A stretch of 64,000 bases of DNA from the NCBI RefSeq assembly GCF_947172395.1, contig NC_069098.1, forward strand, positions 4,519,001-4,583,000, in the 5' to 3' direction. Position numbers and translations under genes: made by a program. Numbering within the stretch: the stretch's first letter is position 1; every line of letters begins with the position of its first letter. The stretch is from Bicyclus anynana (lineage: Eukaryota > Arthropoda > Insecta > Lepidoptera > Nymphalidae). Below, piece after piece: positions 1 through 11,655 of the stretch. The notes below the pieces were generated by a model. It had not been told where the DNA came from and did no database searches. It saw nothing but the letters and a program-made list of their open reading frames with translations.

Positions 1-190
1 CACTAATTTGGTATTTATTATTATATATACCTATTAAAATAAAAATCAAATAAACTGAGATATGTCATCTACCTACTGTGTGATATCCACGAAGGATTGT
101 CAGTAGGCAGTATATGTAGTAATTCGTATTATGTAAATAACATTACGTTAAAAATTAGTAAATTACCCTGCTGGAAAAGTGTCTGTGTGA
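1..190 (+). repeat. R10 repeat, copy 1
   Basis: The stretch from TTTGGTATTTATTATTA through TGTCATCTACCTACT to TGATATCCAC recurs in diverged form, in tandem, at 41166-41345. The shared flank around 150-170 (CCTGCTG) also recurs near 41430. The family is not recognised. The window may start inside the element. Bases 191-420 hold nothing identifiable. Confidence 0.55.
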
Positions 191-420
191 TGGGCATGGA
201 TATTTTCAAGTATCTAATTAAATTATATCTATGTATTATAAGTATTTATGTTTAAAAGATACGTACATATATTTGTCAACTATCATAACATCGACTACAC
301 AAGCTTACTTTAGGACAGGATAGCGATGTTTGTATTTTCCAAATAAACCTCATATTATTTTAAATTTAATTTTTATTTATAGCATCAAAACCCTGCGAAT
401 ATAAAATCTTTCATGTGTTT

Positions 421-737
421 CTTTTTTTTTTAATTCTTTACAAGTTAGCCCTTGACTACAATCTCACCTGATGGTAAGTGATGATGTAATCTAAGATGGA
501 AGCGGTTTAACTTGTTAGAAGGAGGATGAAAATCCACACTCCTTTCGGTTTCTACACGACATCGTACCGGAACGCTAAATCGCTTGGCGGTAAGTCTTTG
601 TCGGTAGGGTGGTAACTAGCCACGGCCGAAGCCTCCCACTAGCTAGACCAATTAATTCAATCGGCCCAGCCGGGGATCGAACCCAGGACCTCCGTCATTA
701 AATCCACCGCGCATACCACTGCGCCACGGAGGTCGTC
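421..737 (-). mobile_element. SINE-A, near full-length
   Basis: A tRNA-derived SINE. Read on the minus strand, it starts GACGACCTCCGTGGCGCAGTG, carries a Pol III A box (TGGCGCAGTGG) and a B box (GGTTCGATCCC), then a non-tRNA body with GTGTAGAAACCGAAAGGAGT, and ends in an A-rich tail after AACTTGTAAAGAAT. It faces another SINE-A at 1113-1424. Not a tRNA gene: the tRNA-like part cannot fold as a complete cloverleaf and is fused to the body. Confidence 0.9.
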
Positions 738-1112
738 AAGTGTACGAGGAACTGCTCTGCATTATGTTCTGTCTATATTTTTCGTTCACTCAGAGTATCG
801 GAGTGTAATATTTATGATTCATCATTGAGGTAAAATATTCATTCTATTGTATTGTATTAATATTGGGAAATACATTTCATTTCTGATAAAGTACGAGCGA
901 AGTATTTGCGCAATGTTGCAACAAGAATTCGGTTAGAGACAAAACTGGGCACACGTACTTATTTAACGTGTATTTTTTCCTGATTGTGTAAGTGTTGTAG
1001 GTCGTCACCGTGGAGCTGGGACGAGCGCAGAAGCATCGCCTGGTGGGGCCCAGAGTCAGAAGTAGAAGAGATAAGCGGAACGGCTCTCTAAGTCTTCAAA
1101 AAACTTGCTTTT
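738..1112. other. unassigned spacer between inverted SINE-A copies
   Basis: 375 bp without coding potential or a recognised repeat. It would be the loop if the two flanking SINE-A copies paired in a transcript. Confidence 0.6.
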
Positions 1113-1424
1113 GACGGCCTTCGTGGCGCAGTGTGGATTTACAAGACGGAGGTCCTGGGTTCGATCCCCGGCTGGGCAGATTGAGATTTTCTTAATTGGT
1201 CTAGGTCTGGCTGGTGGGAGGCTTCCGTCGTGGCTAGTTACCTACCGGCAAAGACGTACCGCCAAGCGATTTAGCGTTCCGGTACGATGCCGTGTAGAAA
1301 CCGAAAGGGGTGTGGATTTTCATCCTCCTCAAGTTAGCCCGCTTCCATCTTAGATTGCATCATCACTTACCATCAGGTGAGATTGTAGTCAAGGGCTAAC
1401 TTGTAAAGAATAAAAAAAAAAAGG
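1113..1424 (+). mobile_element. SINE-A, A-box deletion
   Basis: Same family as 421-737, in opposite orientation. About ten bases after the A box core are missing (GCGCAGTG runs straight into TGGATTTA), so the internal promoter is damaged. The B box is intact. The 3' tail is a run of about 12 A. The 82-codon open frame across it is an artefact. Confidence 0.88.
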
Positions 1425-1616
1425 AGGAGGTTCCCAATTCGAGTCCATGTTTTTTTTATAAGTAATAAGCTCGCGCTTCACCACTATATCACGTGATGGT
1501 AAGAGATCATGTGATGGTTGTAAGTAGATGTAGCTTAAGGTGGAACGCGCTTGCCTTGAAGATGCCTATTCATTTTCATATTATATGCCCAGGTTGTAAG
1601 AATTAGGAAATATTCT

Positions 1617-2008
1617 TACAGGGGGGCCTGTATCAAATTTAGTTGAGGGGCCAAAATGAAGGTAAATGAGAAAGACTTCTCACAAAAGAAACAAAAATGC
1701 TCACTTTAAAGTAAATATGACAGGATGTTTCCTACTTTTGGGCGCACGCTTAACCAAGGAAAAAATGAGATTCCTTTTTTTGACTTTTGTCATTTCTGAA
1801 GTGAAGACTCTGCAGATTTGTATGTGCTTTCCGGGAAATCACTAGACTAGATTGAGTAAGATTTTAGATTACATTTTACTAATATTTGCTTTCACACTTG
1901 TAGTCCCCAGATTAAGTAAGATTTTAGATAACATTTTATCCCCGAGTCCCTATAGTCCGGGGGGGGGGGCGTATTATTGATACGGCAGTAGCTACCTCCT
2001 AGCCCCTG
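1617..2008 (+). mobile_element. MITE-a related element, degraded ends
   Basis: Matches 23888-24260 over most of its length: shared blocks include CCTACTTTTGGGCGC, TCATTTCTGAAGTGAA and GCTTTCACAC. It ends near a damaged GTAGCTACC. A segment of about 35 bp (GATTGAGTAAGATTTTAGAT) is duplicated inside at 1851 and 1910. A 10-G run lies near 1960. No coding capacity. Confidence 0.7.
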
Positions 2009-2016
2009 GTTTGTAT

Positions 2017-2058
2017 GTATAGTGCATACCCTAGTTAAAAACCGTGTGCACGCCACTG
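2017..2058 (-). mobile_element. MITE-b end fragment
   Basis: Contains TGCATACCCTAGTTAAAAA and ends TGCACGCCACTG. This is the terminal sequence of the MITE-b family seen at 25760-25901, 35902-35945 and 61428-61500. Only one end is present. Confidence 0.6.
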
Positions 2059-2171
2059 CTTATATAATATGATTACTATGAGTACTATATACTATGTTAC
2101 CTACCTGATTACTCGAAGACGCCTGGAACGATTTGAATAATTTATTTTTTGTTTGTAAGGGTCCCATAGTC

Positions 2172-2235
2172 ATCATGTCAGGATCTGATGATGAGACCCT
2201 AGAGAAATCGTGGGAAACTTTAAAAAATCATAAGA
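2172..2235 (+). repeat. fragment of the 52-kb repeat block
   Basis: The run TCATGTCAGGATCTGATGATG, then a conserved AAATCG..GGGAAACTTT, matches the left edge of the tandem block at 52083-52140. It is probably a decayed piece of the same dispersed element. Confidence 0.55.
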
Positions 2236-2337
2236 GGCCTTTAATTACACCGGCAAGTTCTTCAGACCAGAACTCAGCAATGCTGCTTGGCTGCAGAAAT
2301 AACTATGTCGGTACTTCCATTCTCTCATTAGCAACGC

Positions 2338-2605
2338 ATTTTCAGAATAAGAGGGGTTAGGCCAATATTCCACCACGCTGGTCCAATGCGAATTGGCATC
2401 AGAATTCACAAACGTAGAGAATTAAGAAAATTCTCTGGTATGCAGGTTTCCTCACAATGTTTTTCCTTCACCGTTTGAGACACGTGATATTTAACTTCTT
2501 AAAATATACATTGAAAAGTTGGAAATGTATTCCTCGAACCGGATTCGAACCTACGTCCTTCGAATCTAAGGTAGAAGTCATCCACTGGACCATCACTTCC
2601 TCTCA
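2338..2605 (-). mobile_element. SINE-B, diverged
   Basis: The minus strand holds the SINE-B body: B-box-like GGTTCGAATCC, then TTTTAAGAAGTTAAATATCACG, GTGAGGAAACCTGCATACC, and CATTGGACCAGCGTGGTGGA. Substitutions are spread along it, so this is an old copy. Confidence 0.85.
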
Positions 2606-2814
2606 CGAGCTAGTAATCATAGTAAAAATAATTAAATTAATTATTTTAAGTCACAAATATCTTTTTTATTAGTTATTTATTTAGTAACAAGTTATCCTTG
2701 ATCTATCTCACCCAATGATTTTAAAATCTTTGATCTCACCTGATTTAACCTCAACTGAGTTTTCTAGGTGGCATCTATAGATTTACGAGTCGGTACTAGA
2801 ACCTAAAATTCTAT

Positions 2815-2990
2815 GGCGGAATCGTACCGGAACGGTAAATAGCTTGGCGGTACGTCTCTGCCAGTAGCCACGGCCGATAACTACTACCATGCTTAGAAAA
2901 TATACTTACATCCTAAGCTAACTCGGGCTGGGATCGAACCCATGACCTGTTTATTGAGAACCACAGCACAACTGCGACAGAGAGGTCAAA
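2815..2990 (-). mobile_element. SINE-A, old 5' half
   Basis: GGATCGAACCCATGACCT (inverted B box) and TACCGGAACG..AAT..CTTGGCGGTACGTCT identify SINE-A. The middle is rearranged and the A box region is barely recognisable. Traces of the 3' body may extend left to about 2690. Confidence 0.7.
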
Positions 2991-3267
2991 TTATTACAGG
3001 AATCGAACCAACGACCTTAGAAGCGCTCCGCTTGGCTAGCTCGCCAGATTATACTGCATTTATAGTTTGTATAACACATTACGAACATTGAGCGAATTCT
3101 CAGCTCGCAGCGAGTCGAATATCTAGACTGGTTGCTTACGTAAGCGGCTAACTGGATGGAATGAACAATATTTAGACTTCTATCATTTTTTAGATGGTTA
3201 AAAGAAAGTTTAACTGTGAAATGGAAAGTTTATTAAATTAATCTATCTGTTTGTGTTTATATTTTCT

Positions 3268-3562
3268 ATTTTTTTTTCATTCTCAAAAAGTTAGCCCTTG
3301 ACTACAATCTCACCTGATGTTAAGTGATGATGTAGTCTAAGATGAAAGCGTGCTAACTTGTTAGGAGGAGGATGTAAATCCACACTCCTTTCGGTTTCTA
3401 CACGACATTGTACCGGAACGCTAAATCGCTTGGCGGTACGTCTTTGCCGGTAGGGTGGTAACTAGCTACGGCCGAAGCCTCCCACCAGCCAGACCTGGAC
3501 AAATTAAGAAAATCTCAATCTGCCCAGCCTGGGATCGAACCCAGGACCTCCGTTTTGCAAAT
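3268..3562 (-). mobile_element. SINE-A, 5'-truncated
   Basis: Tail and body are well preserved, from the poly-T at 3268 to CGAACCCAGGACCTCCG. The element stops near 3562 before the A box, the usual 5' truncation of target-primed insertion. The open frame at 3504-3779 runs through it and is not a gene. Confidence 0.88.
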
Positions 3563-3634
3563 CGAGCTGGACCTTACATGGTCGGTATTTGTAACTAAGA
3601 ATATAATATTGATAACAAACTAAAATGGTCAAAT

Positions 3635-4065
3635 AATGGGGATGATGACTAGTTTCGAATATATTGATTTTTATGATACATTCGGGTAAATAAGATTTAT
3701 AATAAATAAGATCATCGTTAACTAATTTATACATAAAAAGCAAAGATTGTCTGGATATTTGCAAAATAAATAAAATCAAATTTCAAAATCTATTAAAAAT
3801 CTTTTATCGTGAAAAACAAAGATATTAGTAATTTTGTTTGACCGCCCATACAAATCTAACAATCAATAACCTACCTATACGTCAGTAACTCGTACCATCT
3901 TATATGGGGCGTTTTTCAGGGATCCGCGGCAGCGCCGCAAATCTGACCCTTCAAATCCCTGTAGCTCCGAAAGTAATGATCGCAGATATCCTATTACTTT
4001 TACAAAATTGCTTTACTGTAAGCATACTTTTAATTTATATATAATTTAAAAAACTGTCATCATCC
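3635..4065 (+). repeat. R4 repeat, long copy
   Basis: About 430 bp shared in opposite orientation with 62805-63300, and in part with 50985-51240 and 24540-24600. Landmarks: CATTCGGGTAAATA, AGCAAAGATTGTCTGGATAT, TATGGGGCGTTTTTCAGG, GGATCCGCGGCAGCGCCGC and CCTGTAGCTCCGAAAGTAAT. No open frame or clear terminal repeats, so its class is unknown. Confidence 0.75.
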
Positions 4066-4444
4066 CTATTATTCTCGTTAGCTTTAAGCGTTTTCTGTTC
4101 TGTGATGAAACTCAAGTGACTGAAACCATTGTTATCGTCACTTACAATTTGATTTTTATTGATTCGAGTATTCTGATTTATAAAATTACCTTTTTTGAAA
4201 TTTTCTTGCGTGCTTTAAAACGCTCGATGTGCGTTACCATTAAGATCACAGAACTTTCGAATTGAAAATCGTATACATTGAGAAAATGGCAGATCTCTTC
4301 GAGATTCGGTACATAAACTACCTACTTCAAAACAAGTAGTCGACCTTGGTCTTGCAGTCCTTTTACTTACAAAGATAGAACCGGCCGTGATTATAGGTAA
4401 AATTTCCATGAGTAAAATCATTTTTTTGTGGATTTTTTACGTTT
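4066..4444. other. unassigned AT-rich stretch
   Basis: No repeat or convincing coding signal seen. The 68-codon minus-strand frame here has no recognisable domain and no supporting context. Confidence 0.5.
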
Positions 4445-4530
4445 TCGTCTAGAAGTTCTGCTCCAGTGCAATCACACCCGATGTTAAGTGACGATGCAGT
4501 CTAAAATGCTATCGCACTAACTTCGATTGA
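4445..4530 (-). mobile_element. SINE-A-like 3' fragment
   Basis: CAATCACACCCGATGTTAAGTG followed by GATGCAGTCTAAAATG matches the inverted 3' end of SINE-A with many substitutions. A similar relic is at 51390-51480. Confidence 0.5.
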
Positions 4531-4554
4531 CTAGATATATTATGGTAGGTATCT

Positions 4555-4760
4555 CTATCTATAGTAATGTTATAAAGCTGAAGAGTTTGTTTGTTTGTTT
4601 GCTTCAACGCGCTAAACTCAAAAACTACTCGTCCGATTTGAAAAATTATTTTATTGTTAGAAAGCCGAGGCTATAAGCTATAAGTATATACCAATTTTAA
4701 TAAATAATACTAAAAGTTTACTTTAGTGACACAAAACGTTAAAAATTGCGTGTTTTATCC
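4555..4760 (+). mobile_element. Hel-2, 3' end lost
   Basis: Hel-2 start: TATAGTAATGTTATAAAGCTG then GAAGAGTTTGTTTG, AACGCGCTAA and CCGATTTGAAAAATT. The usual CTAG terminus with its GC hairpin is not found, so the copy is decayed or truncated. Confidence 0.75.
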
Positions 4761-4832
4761 ATTTTTCCCATCGATCTCCTATTAAAAAGTGGATGCACAA
4801 TCAGCGACCAAAACACGTCCCCATTCAATGAG

Positions 4833-4862
4833 TGCCAAACACAACTTCTTGGCACTCAATTC
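4833..4862. repeat. short hairpin TGAGTGCCAA/TTGGCACTCA
   Basis: Ten-bp perfect arms with a 10-nt loop. May be chance or a relic of a foldback element. Confidence 0.4.
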
Positions 4863-4951
4863 AAGTAGTCGCATTTGCAAATTCAACCTTAAACTCAATT
4901 CTTAAGATTGAATTTGCTCTGAATTAGGGATTTTATTGAATCCCTATTACA

Positions 4952-5085
4952 TTATCAACCCATATTCGGCTCACTGCTGAGCTCGATTCTCCTCTCAGAA
5001 TGAGAGAGGTTAGGCCAATAGTCCACTACGCTGGCCCAATGCGGATTGGCAGACTTCACACACGCAGAGTATAGGTATAATTTTC
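4952..5085 (-). mobile_element. SINE-B, 3' half
   Basis: Inverted 3' part of SINE-B: CAACCCATATTCGGCTCACT, then TCTCCTCTCAGAATGAGAG and GCCCAATGCGGATTGGCAGA. Loses similarity after CACACACGCAGAG. Confidence 0.85.
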
Positions 5086-5216
5086 TTTACCAATAATTCT
5101 TAAACTGTCATAGCAAAATTGGCCAGTGAAATTTTCAAAATGATTGTACGTCCTTTTATTTTATGAGGTCAATGATTTTTCAGACGCTTATTGCCATTTA
5201 GTGACGTAGTCAGAAG

Positions 5217-5421
5217 GTAGGCGTCCACAGATCCGCATTGTATTGAGATGCATCGCATCAAACGGATATTTATTTTTCCGGTAAGTAGATAAAATCCGTT
5301 CGATGCGATCCGTACGATGCTGATCAGTCGACGCACTTGTATGACTTTCTATACAAAGAATACTAAAATCCGTTTGATGCGATGCGTCTAATGCGTACGA
5401 TCCCGATCAGTGGACGCCTAC
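5217..5421. mobile_element. MITE with GTAGGCGTCCAC termini
   Basis: Terminal inverted repeats GTAGGCGTCCAC at 5217 and GTGGACGCCTAC ending at 5421, with internal GATC also symmetric. The interior carries repeated ATCCGTTTGATGCGATG-like words. 205 bp and no coding. A target-site duplication is not clear. Single copy in the window, so the family assignment is inference. Confidence 0.65.
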
Positions 5422-5559
5422 GTTTAGTTAATATAATAGTTACATGTCAAACTGAAGGATGTCCAATTTTTTGCTTTAAATCGAGTTGGAATCTCGTTAA
5501 ATACTGATATGGTAATTATTAATAGACTTTCGTTGAAATTATGAGGCCTAATTCATGGT

Positions 5560-5640
5560 AAAGAGAGCCGCAACACCGATAGGTCGTAGGTTCGTTCCCC
5601 GCCCGCTGGGCTATCGTCTTTCCACTAATCCCATCGATCT
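5560..5640 (+). mobile_element. tRNA-SINE-like fragment
   Basis: GTAGGTTCGTTCCCCGCCC resembles a B box with a following GCTGGGC as in SINE-A. No A box or tail is found. Weak call. Confidence 0.35.
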
Positions 5641-5919
5641 AAGGGGATCAGGAGTCAATGGATTATTTTCTATTTCTTTATAAATATGACATTGACCATG
5701 TACAGATTCGGTAAATATTAAAAAAGGGCTCTATTAAAATTAACTTCTGAAACACATCGAGTTAGCGAATAATTTTGTAGATGCGTTATATCCTTTCTCC
5801 CGTCGACTACATACCTATTACATAAAACACATCTTGAAAATTCTATCTTACTGTTTATTTGCAGTGTTATTGGTACATATATTATTAGAAGATCCAGGTT
5901 TGACGTTGCTCTCATTACC

Positions 5920-5990
5920 ATAATCATCTGCCGTTGGACGTCCACTGCTGGACATAATATGCCTCTTGAAAGGACTTACGAACACCAGTC
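5920..5990 (-). mobile_element. RTE LINE 3'-end remnant
   Basis: CATCTGCCGTTGGACGTCCA and CTGGACATAATATGCCTCTTG match the inverted C-terminal end of the RTE open frame seen better at 19556-19838. About 70 bp survive. Confidence 0.65.
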
Positions 5991-8220
5991 CTATACTGAA
6001 TTAATTACAGAGTAACATTTAATGTAATTACTTTATTTAAATACACAACTTTAATTTTTACACACAGGTACAGGAAAGGTCAAAATAAAATTCGTAAAAT
6101 ATCTTTAATTTATGTTTATTTAATGATCATCTCTTAGCCTAGGACAGGAAACATTTATAAAATAGCTGCTAATCACAATAATATAATAATTAACATTTAC
6201 AAAACACTTAACTTTATTGTTTAAACAATTAATATCGCCTCTTTGTTCGTAACGCAATCTCGATATATTTTTTTTATATTTTATAAACATTTTAAACCAA
6301 GAAATATTCGCGTTTTTTGTGATATTTAACTGACCTTCGGTTCAATATACCCATCATTTTCAAATTAAGAACAGGTTTGGCTGTAGGTTTTATTTCAAAG
6401 ATTTAAATTATAAAACTGTTCTGATTTTTTTTTTAATTATTGTGAGATGCATAAGTCGAAATCTATACAGCCTTTAATACGTAAATGTAACCTCAGGAAT
6501 AACATTTTCGCTTTAATTATAAATAATTTTAACCAGACATAGGCAAAATGCTATTTTTAATCTATGACACGCGCACGCTCGCTCGGAAACACGCAAGTTT
6601 CTAAAATAATCCACCACTTCAACTTGGCAATGTATTTGTTTCTAATGACTTTAAAATGCGTTTAATTTCTGTTAAGTGTAACACACACAAACTGTCAATG
6701 TAAATTGCGTCAAAGATGGCGTCCCTCAGGGTATCTTTAAAAAATATTAAACGTCAGAATTTTGATTGTTACGAATAGACTCAGAAACTACTGGACCGAT
6801 TTTTAAAATTATTTCACTAATGGAATACACAGGTTTTTTGGGAGGGGATAAAACCGCGCGGTCTGGTATTAACCCCATTAATATATCTTTAACTAGATCT
6901 ACAGCCACTGAACTCGAAAATACTCTTGAAAAAATAACTGTACCTGAATGTACTTTCGAGTTGCAATTGCTACAAAATGGTTTCTGAACGTACATTAATC
7001 ACACAAGTGTTTTGATTGACGTATTAAGCAAGCTTCAATGTACGTAGGCAGGTATGCATTTGTGTGTGTTCGCTTAATTACTCATTAGCCACAGATAATT
7101 ATAATTACAGAAGATGAGACCCTAACGATGCGCGGTAATGTTACATAGTTACCTACCTATTTATAGAATATTTTTAATACTATCAAATACAATTTCTACT
7201 TTATAAATACAATCATTGCATTGTATTCTTTGTCCTTACCACCAGAACGTCAAAAATATAGCTTACTTAGATTTCATAAATCGAAAGACGAGGTACCATC
7301 AGTTGCTTTTACCTCGTCATATCGATTTTTATTTCACACAGTTCCCGCTAGATGCGATGGTAGTGAGTACAGAATTCCGAGCTTTGTTCTCGAAGTATTA
7401 AAGTCATTTTGCAATGATGGTATAATCAGAACTCGAATACGAATTCGATAGTGAGTTTGGATCATGGTAATGTTAGTTTTAAGAAAGATTGGAGAGGCTT
7501 GCAATGATAATAAATATGAAAAGATCTGAAAAAAAAAATGCGTTATGTTTGGCCTATAAAAACATTTTGAGTAACTTTTGAATTCTGAAGAAATCGATCA
7601 ACGAAGCTAAAACCAATCATATACCTACTTCCGTATTTAGTTTATAATAATAAGATTTTGAGTCCTATTCCTTTTTCGCTTTTAATTGTATTGCGTAATT
7701 TTTCAGTGATTTGGGTAAGCGGTATTCTAAAAGCAAAAATAATTTTGAAACTTTTGGAATTTTCCCACTTTAAGTAACATTAATTTATTTTTAAACAATG
7801 GATAATTGATTTATTTTGCTATTGCTCTATTTGATACGCGAAATTAGCGTTGGCCTATTTTAATATCATTTAATAATCCCTTTTTATATCTCTTCTTCTT
7901 TTTGATTTGTTTTTAGAACAACTATTTGAGTTGTTCTAAAAACTAGTCTATTTGATACGCAGCTCGTACGTAACTATACTTATTTAGTTTTCATTTCATT
8001 TTTCTTTTCTGCTCAGTTTTGAAGCGTTATTGTTGCTTTTGTTGTTTTCACCAAATGAGTGAAGTAAAATATTATTATTTATTTTCGTAGACTGGATGAG
8101 TAATGTTTTTAGCGTTTAAGTTCTTTATAAATAATCGCATCGGCTGAGTCATCCGGGACATTAGCAACAGAATGGAGTAGGTAAGGGATCCCGAGAATCT
8201 AAAACGAGTTGGAAATATAT
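5991..8220. other. repeat-poor, no gene recognised
   Basis: AT-rich unique-looking DNA. Short frames at 6747-6995 and 7216-7451 have no domain or splice support. This is the left part of the repeat-poor block around the SERTA gene and may be intergenic or regulatory. Confidence 0.5.
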
Positions 8221-8610
8221 TTAGGTACCTGCGACGAAATCTATCTAAACTCAGGCATGGTGGTCTTAATAGGAAAACGACCTAAAAAATAGTACCGTAA
8301 TTTTTTCAAAAATATTTTTTAAACTTTTCAAAGATATTTTTTGAACTTAATTTTATTAATTTAACATTAACTCGGTTCGATGAATTTATGAATCATGATG
8401 AACTTCACTACATACTATAATTTTATTTAGGTGCCTACTTGTACGTATTGATGTAATTTATCCAAACCCTGGCAATTGGCATTGAGCTTTTAATAGGACA
8501 ACGACGTAAAAAATAGTACCTAAGTAATATTTTGAACTTTTTCAAATATACTTTTTAAAGTAGGTGAATTTATGAATCATATTGAACTTCGCTACCTACT
8601 TCAAAGTAGG
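8221..8610 (+). repeat. diverged ~206-bp tandem duplication
   Basis: Two units, 8221-8426 and 8427-8610. Both begin TTTAGGTRCCT, then share CTTAATAGGA, ACGAC, TAAAAAATAGTACC, TTTTTCAAA and TGAATTTATGAATCAT, TGAACTTC, CTAC. Indels and substitutions are common, so it is old. Not seen elsewhere in the window. Confidence 0.7.
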
Positions 8611-10344
8611 ATCTCTTGAGAGTTAAGATATATGCCGGTAGGTATAGGATACCGGTAGTACCAAGGCTGATGAGATTAGTAGTTTCTTCAGGGTGGTAAG
8701 TGTATGAACTCGAAGGATCTCAAATCATTAGACTAGTTTAAGGATAATGGCCCTATAATATTTTTTCAGGAGGGATTTTTGCCTAAAAATATTCTTAAAG
8801 AAACTTTCATAACTCTTCAATTTCATTAAGTTATTCAAATATAGCGTCCTGATTCAAAATTGTATCAGAATCAGTGTCATAACCGTATTGTTAATAAGAT
8901 TGAGAATAGGGAATCTGAAACTGAAGCATCCTAAGGAGATTGATTTTACAATTGTCCATTGGTTTAGGAGTCTAACGTAGGGTCTTTTCTATCGGATCTG
9001 GGTGACTTTATAGCTTGAATTTGTTAGAAAATATTATTAATCCATGATGGGCTTCTACAAAGTAAATCCTGGGGGCTTACTAAAAGTACTTAACCTTTTG
9101 CAAAACCATCATGTTATCGATCCGTCTTATATATAAGGGCATAAGTCATGTTAATGGTCGATGTCCAAAAACGCTATACAAAACAATCCTGCGAAAAATT
9201 CTCCTGGAATCATTATGGAATCGCTACGAATTGAAGAGCTTGTTGTAAGGCGATTGTCCATTTTTTTGTTATCCAAAAACTAAGTAAATATTTCCAGTAT
9301 ATTTTCAGTAAAAAGTAAAACTAGGAAACTGAATAGAGTAGACTATAGCCTCTATGCGGTAACATTAAAGCCTGATTTACATTGCGAAACCACTTTCGAG
9401 CACGTTAAAGATACTTTCACGAAACTAGTTTCGTTAAAAGTCAATATTTTAGTGTCGTTAAATAATAGTATCATCAAAATGATGTATTTTTGCGATATTT
9501 TGAACTGACTTTTAGAAGTCAGTTTATTAATTCATTGTTATTAGTGTAAAGTACTTACTAAAGTTTCGCATACTTAATATAGGTAAGTGAGATCTAAATG
9601 CATTTTAGGTAATATTAAAAAGGTATTTAAGTACTGTTTTTATAAACATTAAGTCCTATTTCAATATTTTAACATCTCTCAGTTGAATAGAATAAGTCAG
9701 CTTCTAATACTAAAAGACACAGATTAAAATCAGAGTTGTTTAATTATTGTTTGTGCCTAAATTGATAAGATTTTTTCCGATTGTATATTTTCGGTAGGAT
9801 CCTTCTCAATGGGCCGGATGGACCTTAGCAAAGCGAAGTCCAGTTCTGTGGCTAGAAAAACAAACGGGACAAAATTTGACCCACCGTGTTCTATGAAAAC
9901 ACAATAAGAGTCGATTTAATTGTCTCTTATGGTGTTTTCATAGAAAATCTGACCTTGACTTGTTACGTTGGGACTTATGAGATAAGTGACATCAATCCTC
10001 ACAACCCGTAAGAATGGTTGAAAAGCGTCTCTGGGTGACTTGAATCCGGCGTCTAACAGGCAAATTCCTAACATGCTGAATTATTGATTTTTTTTATATG
10101 TGCTAATGCTTTATTGGGGCAATGAAGTTAAAGTTTCCATTTATTCGTCAATGTAAATCCAGCTTATATAAATTTACTTTCGTGAAGCAAAAGACCTACT
10201 TTTTAAGAGTACTTGTCTGTTAAAGATTTTTTGCTACTGTAATTAATTTGGTAAACACTACTCACAAGTATCTCCATAATTACGAGATGTCTTTCGTAAG
10301 TTTTTAAAAGGTTAATTGAGGATTAAAAACTAAAAACAGTAGAA
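8611..10344. other. repeat-poor intergenic stretch
   Basis: Apart from the inverted repeat at 9889-9945, nothing is recognised. It lies downstream of the predicted 3' end of the SERTA transcript. Confidence 0.5.
9889..9945. repeat. 22-bp inverted repeat, 13-nt loop
   Basis: Arms TTCTATGAAAACACAATAAG.. and its reverse complement differ at one position. The flanks are unrelated, so this is not an obvious MITE. Confidence 0.75.
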
Positions 10345-10362
10345 AATAATGAGTATGACTTC

Positions 10363-10368
10363 TTTATT
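10363..10368 (-). terminator. candidate polyadenylation signal AATAAA
   Basis: TTTATT on the plus strand, i.e. AATAAA in the gene sense, followed about 20-60 nt downstream by T/G-rich sequence (..TACTGTTTTTAG..). It fits as the distal poly(A) site of the SERTA transcript. Alternatives are at 10737 and 11321. Confidence 0.4.
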
Positions 10369-11540
10369 GTACAATTATATTTTTCATAAAAAATAATAAC
10401 TTTTTACAAAAAAAAAAACTTATTCCAATTTAAGGACGTTTAACATAATAAATACTAAAAAATAAAATAGGAAATGAATGGGTAAACAATATTGTGACAA
10501 TAATAAAAGAGTATTTAAACCATATTATGTGGTATTTAAAATATTAACATTAAAATCATCGACATTACAAAGAGACGGGCCTTGAATTGGTTTACAAAAA
10601 TAATATCATTAATTCATTACTTACTTAGTTTTTTTACAAATTATTTTTATATCTTTTAAAGGTTGTATTTATGCGACTAATATTTCAATCATCCTTTCTG
10701 TCGAAATTGGTCAATAGCGAGTAAAAAATATTTTTTTTTATTAAAGAAAAAGATTTGATTTTACAAATGAGATTACATTGTAACGAAGTTCAATTTGTAT
10801 TCGATATTTTTCTAAAACTTTTTTGTATTTGTAAGTTTATAATAAATGCATATTTTTCAGTGACGATCACATATACATATATTAATATAGCTAGTTCGTT
10901 TTTCTTTGAAACATTTTTAATGATTCTTTTGTTTATTGAGGGGTGGTCCCATATTAAATTGGTCATTATTGAAGATGAACAAACATTACACTTTCTCTAT
11001 GTAACATAAAAATTAAAAAAAAAAACCAGACAATTTTTTGTAATAAGTTAATTACTTAACATCTAGGCCTACTTGAATCGATGATGTAAAAATTGCTAAC
11101 ACATTAAAAAGCGCATTAAGTAACTAATATTCGCCCTTTAAAAAGGAAATAACGTTTTTAGAGCACAGGTAGTGCATTAGTAATTTTGCCGTTAAGGATT
11201 GCTTCTATCATGAGTGCCGTGTCAATCCATTTTCAACCTTATAGCTTAGCAAATAAATTACAATTCGACGGCAATAAATGTGCAATGTTAAAAATCCTTA
11301 CAATTTGGAATGTTCTTCTATTTATTTATTATAATAGCGAAGTAAAAGAGGCGATATTATAGAAAACAACAAATTTCATTAGAGTTCCCATTTTTTATAC
11401 AATATTTTTTTCTAAATTGCAAAATAACAAAAAAATTACATATTTATATATTTATACAATACAGTGTGCGCATCATATTTTTTTAAATACATTTGGTAGT
11501 CTCTGGTTTTAACAACTAGTTAACACGATTTAGGACGCCG

Positions 11541-11655
11541 TATTCAGAAAGGACGTGGCAACGGTCGTTCTCCATCTGTCCCTTTCTAACGTACGAGCGT
11601 TACCATTACACGAAAGGGACAGTACAATAAGTTATGGAAATCATCTTTCTGAATA
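11541..11655. repeat. nested hairpin in the probable 3' UTR
   Basis: Outer arms TATTCAGAAAG (11541-11551) and CTTTCTGAATA (11645-11655). Inner arms CTGTCCCTTTC (11576-11586) and GAAAGGGACAG (11612-11622). Innermost TAACG/CGTTA. It could be a small MITE captured in the UTR or a structured RNA element. Confidence 0.7.
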
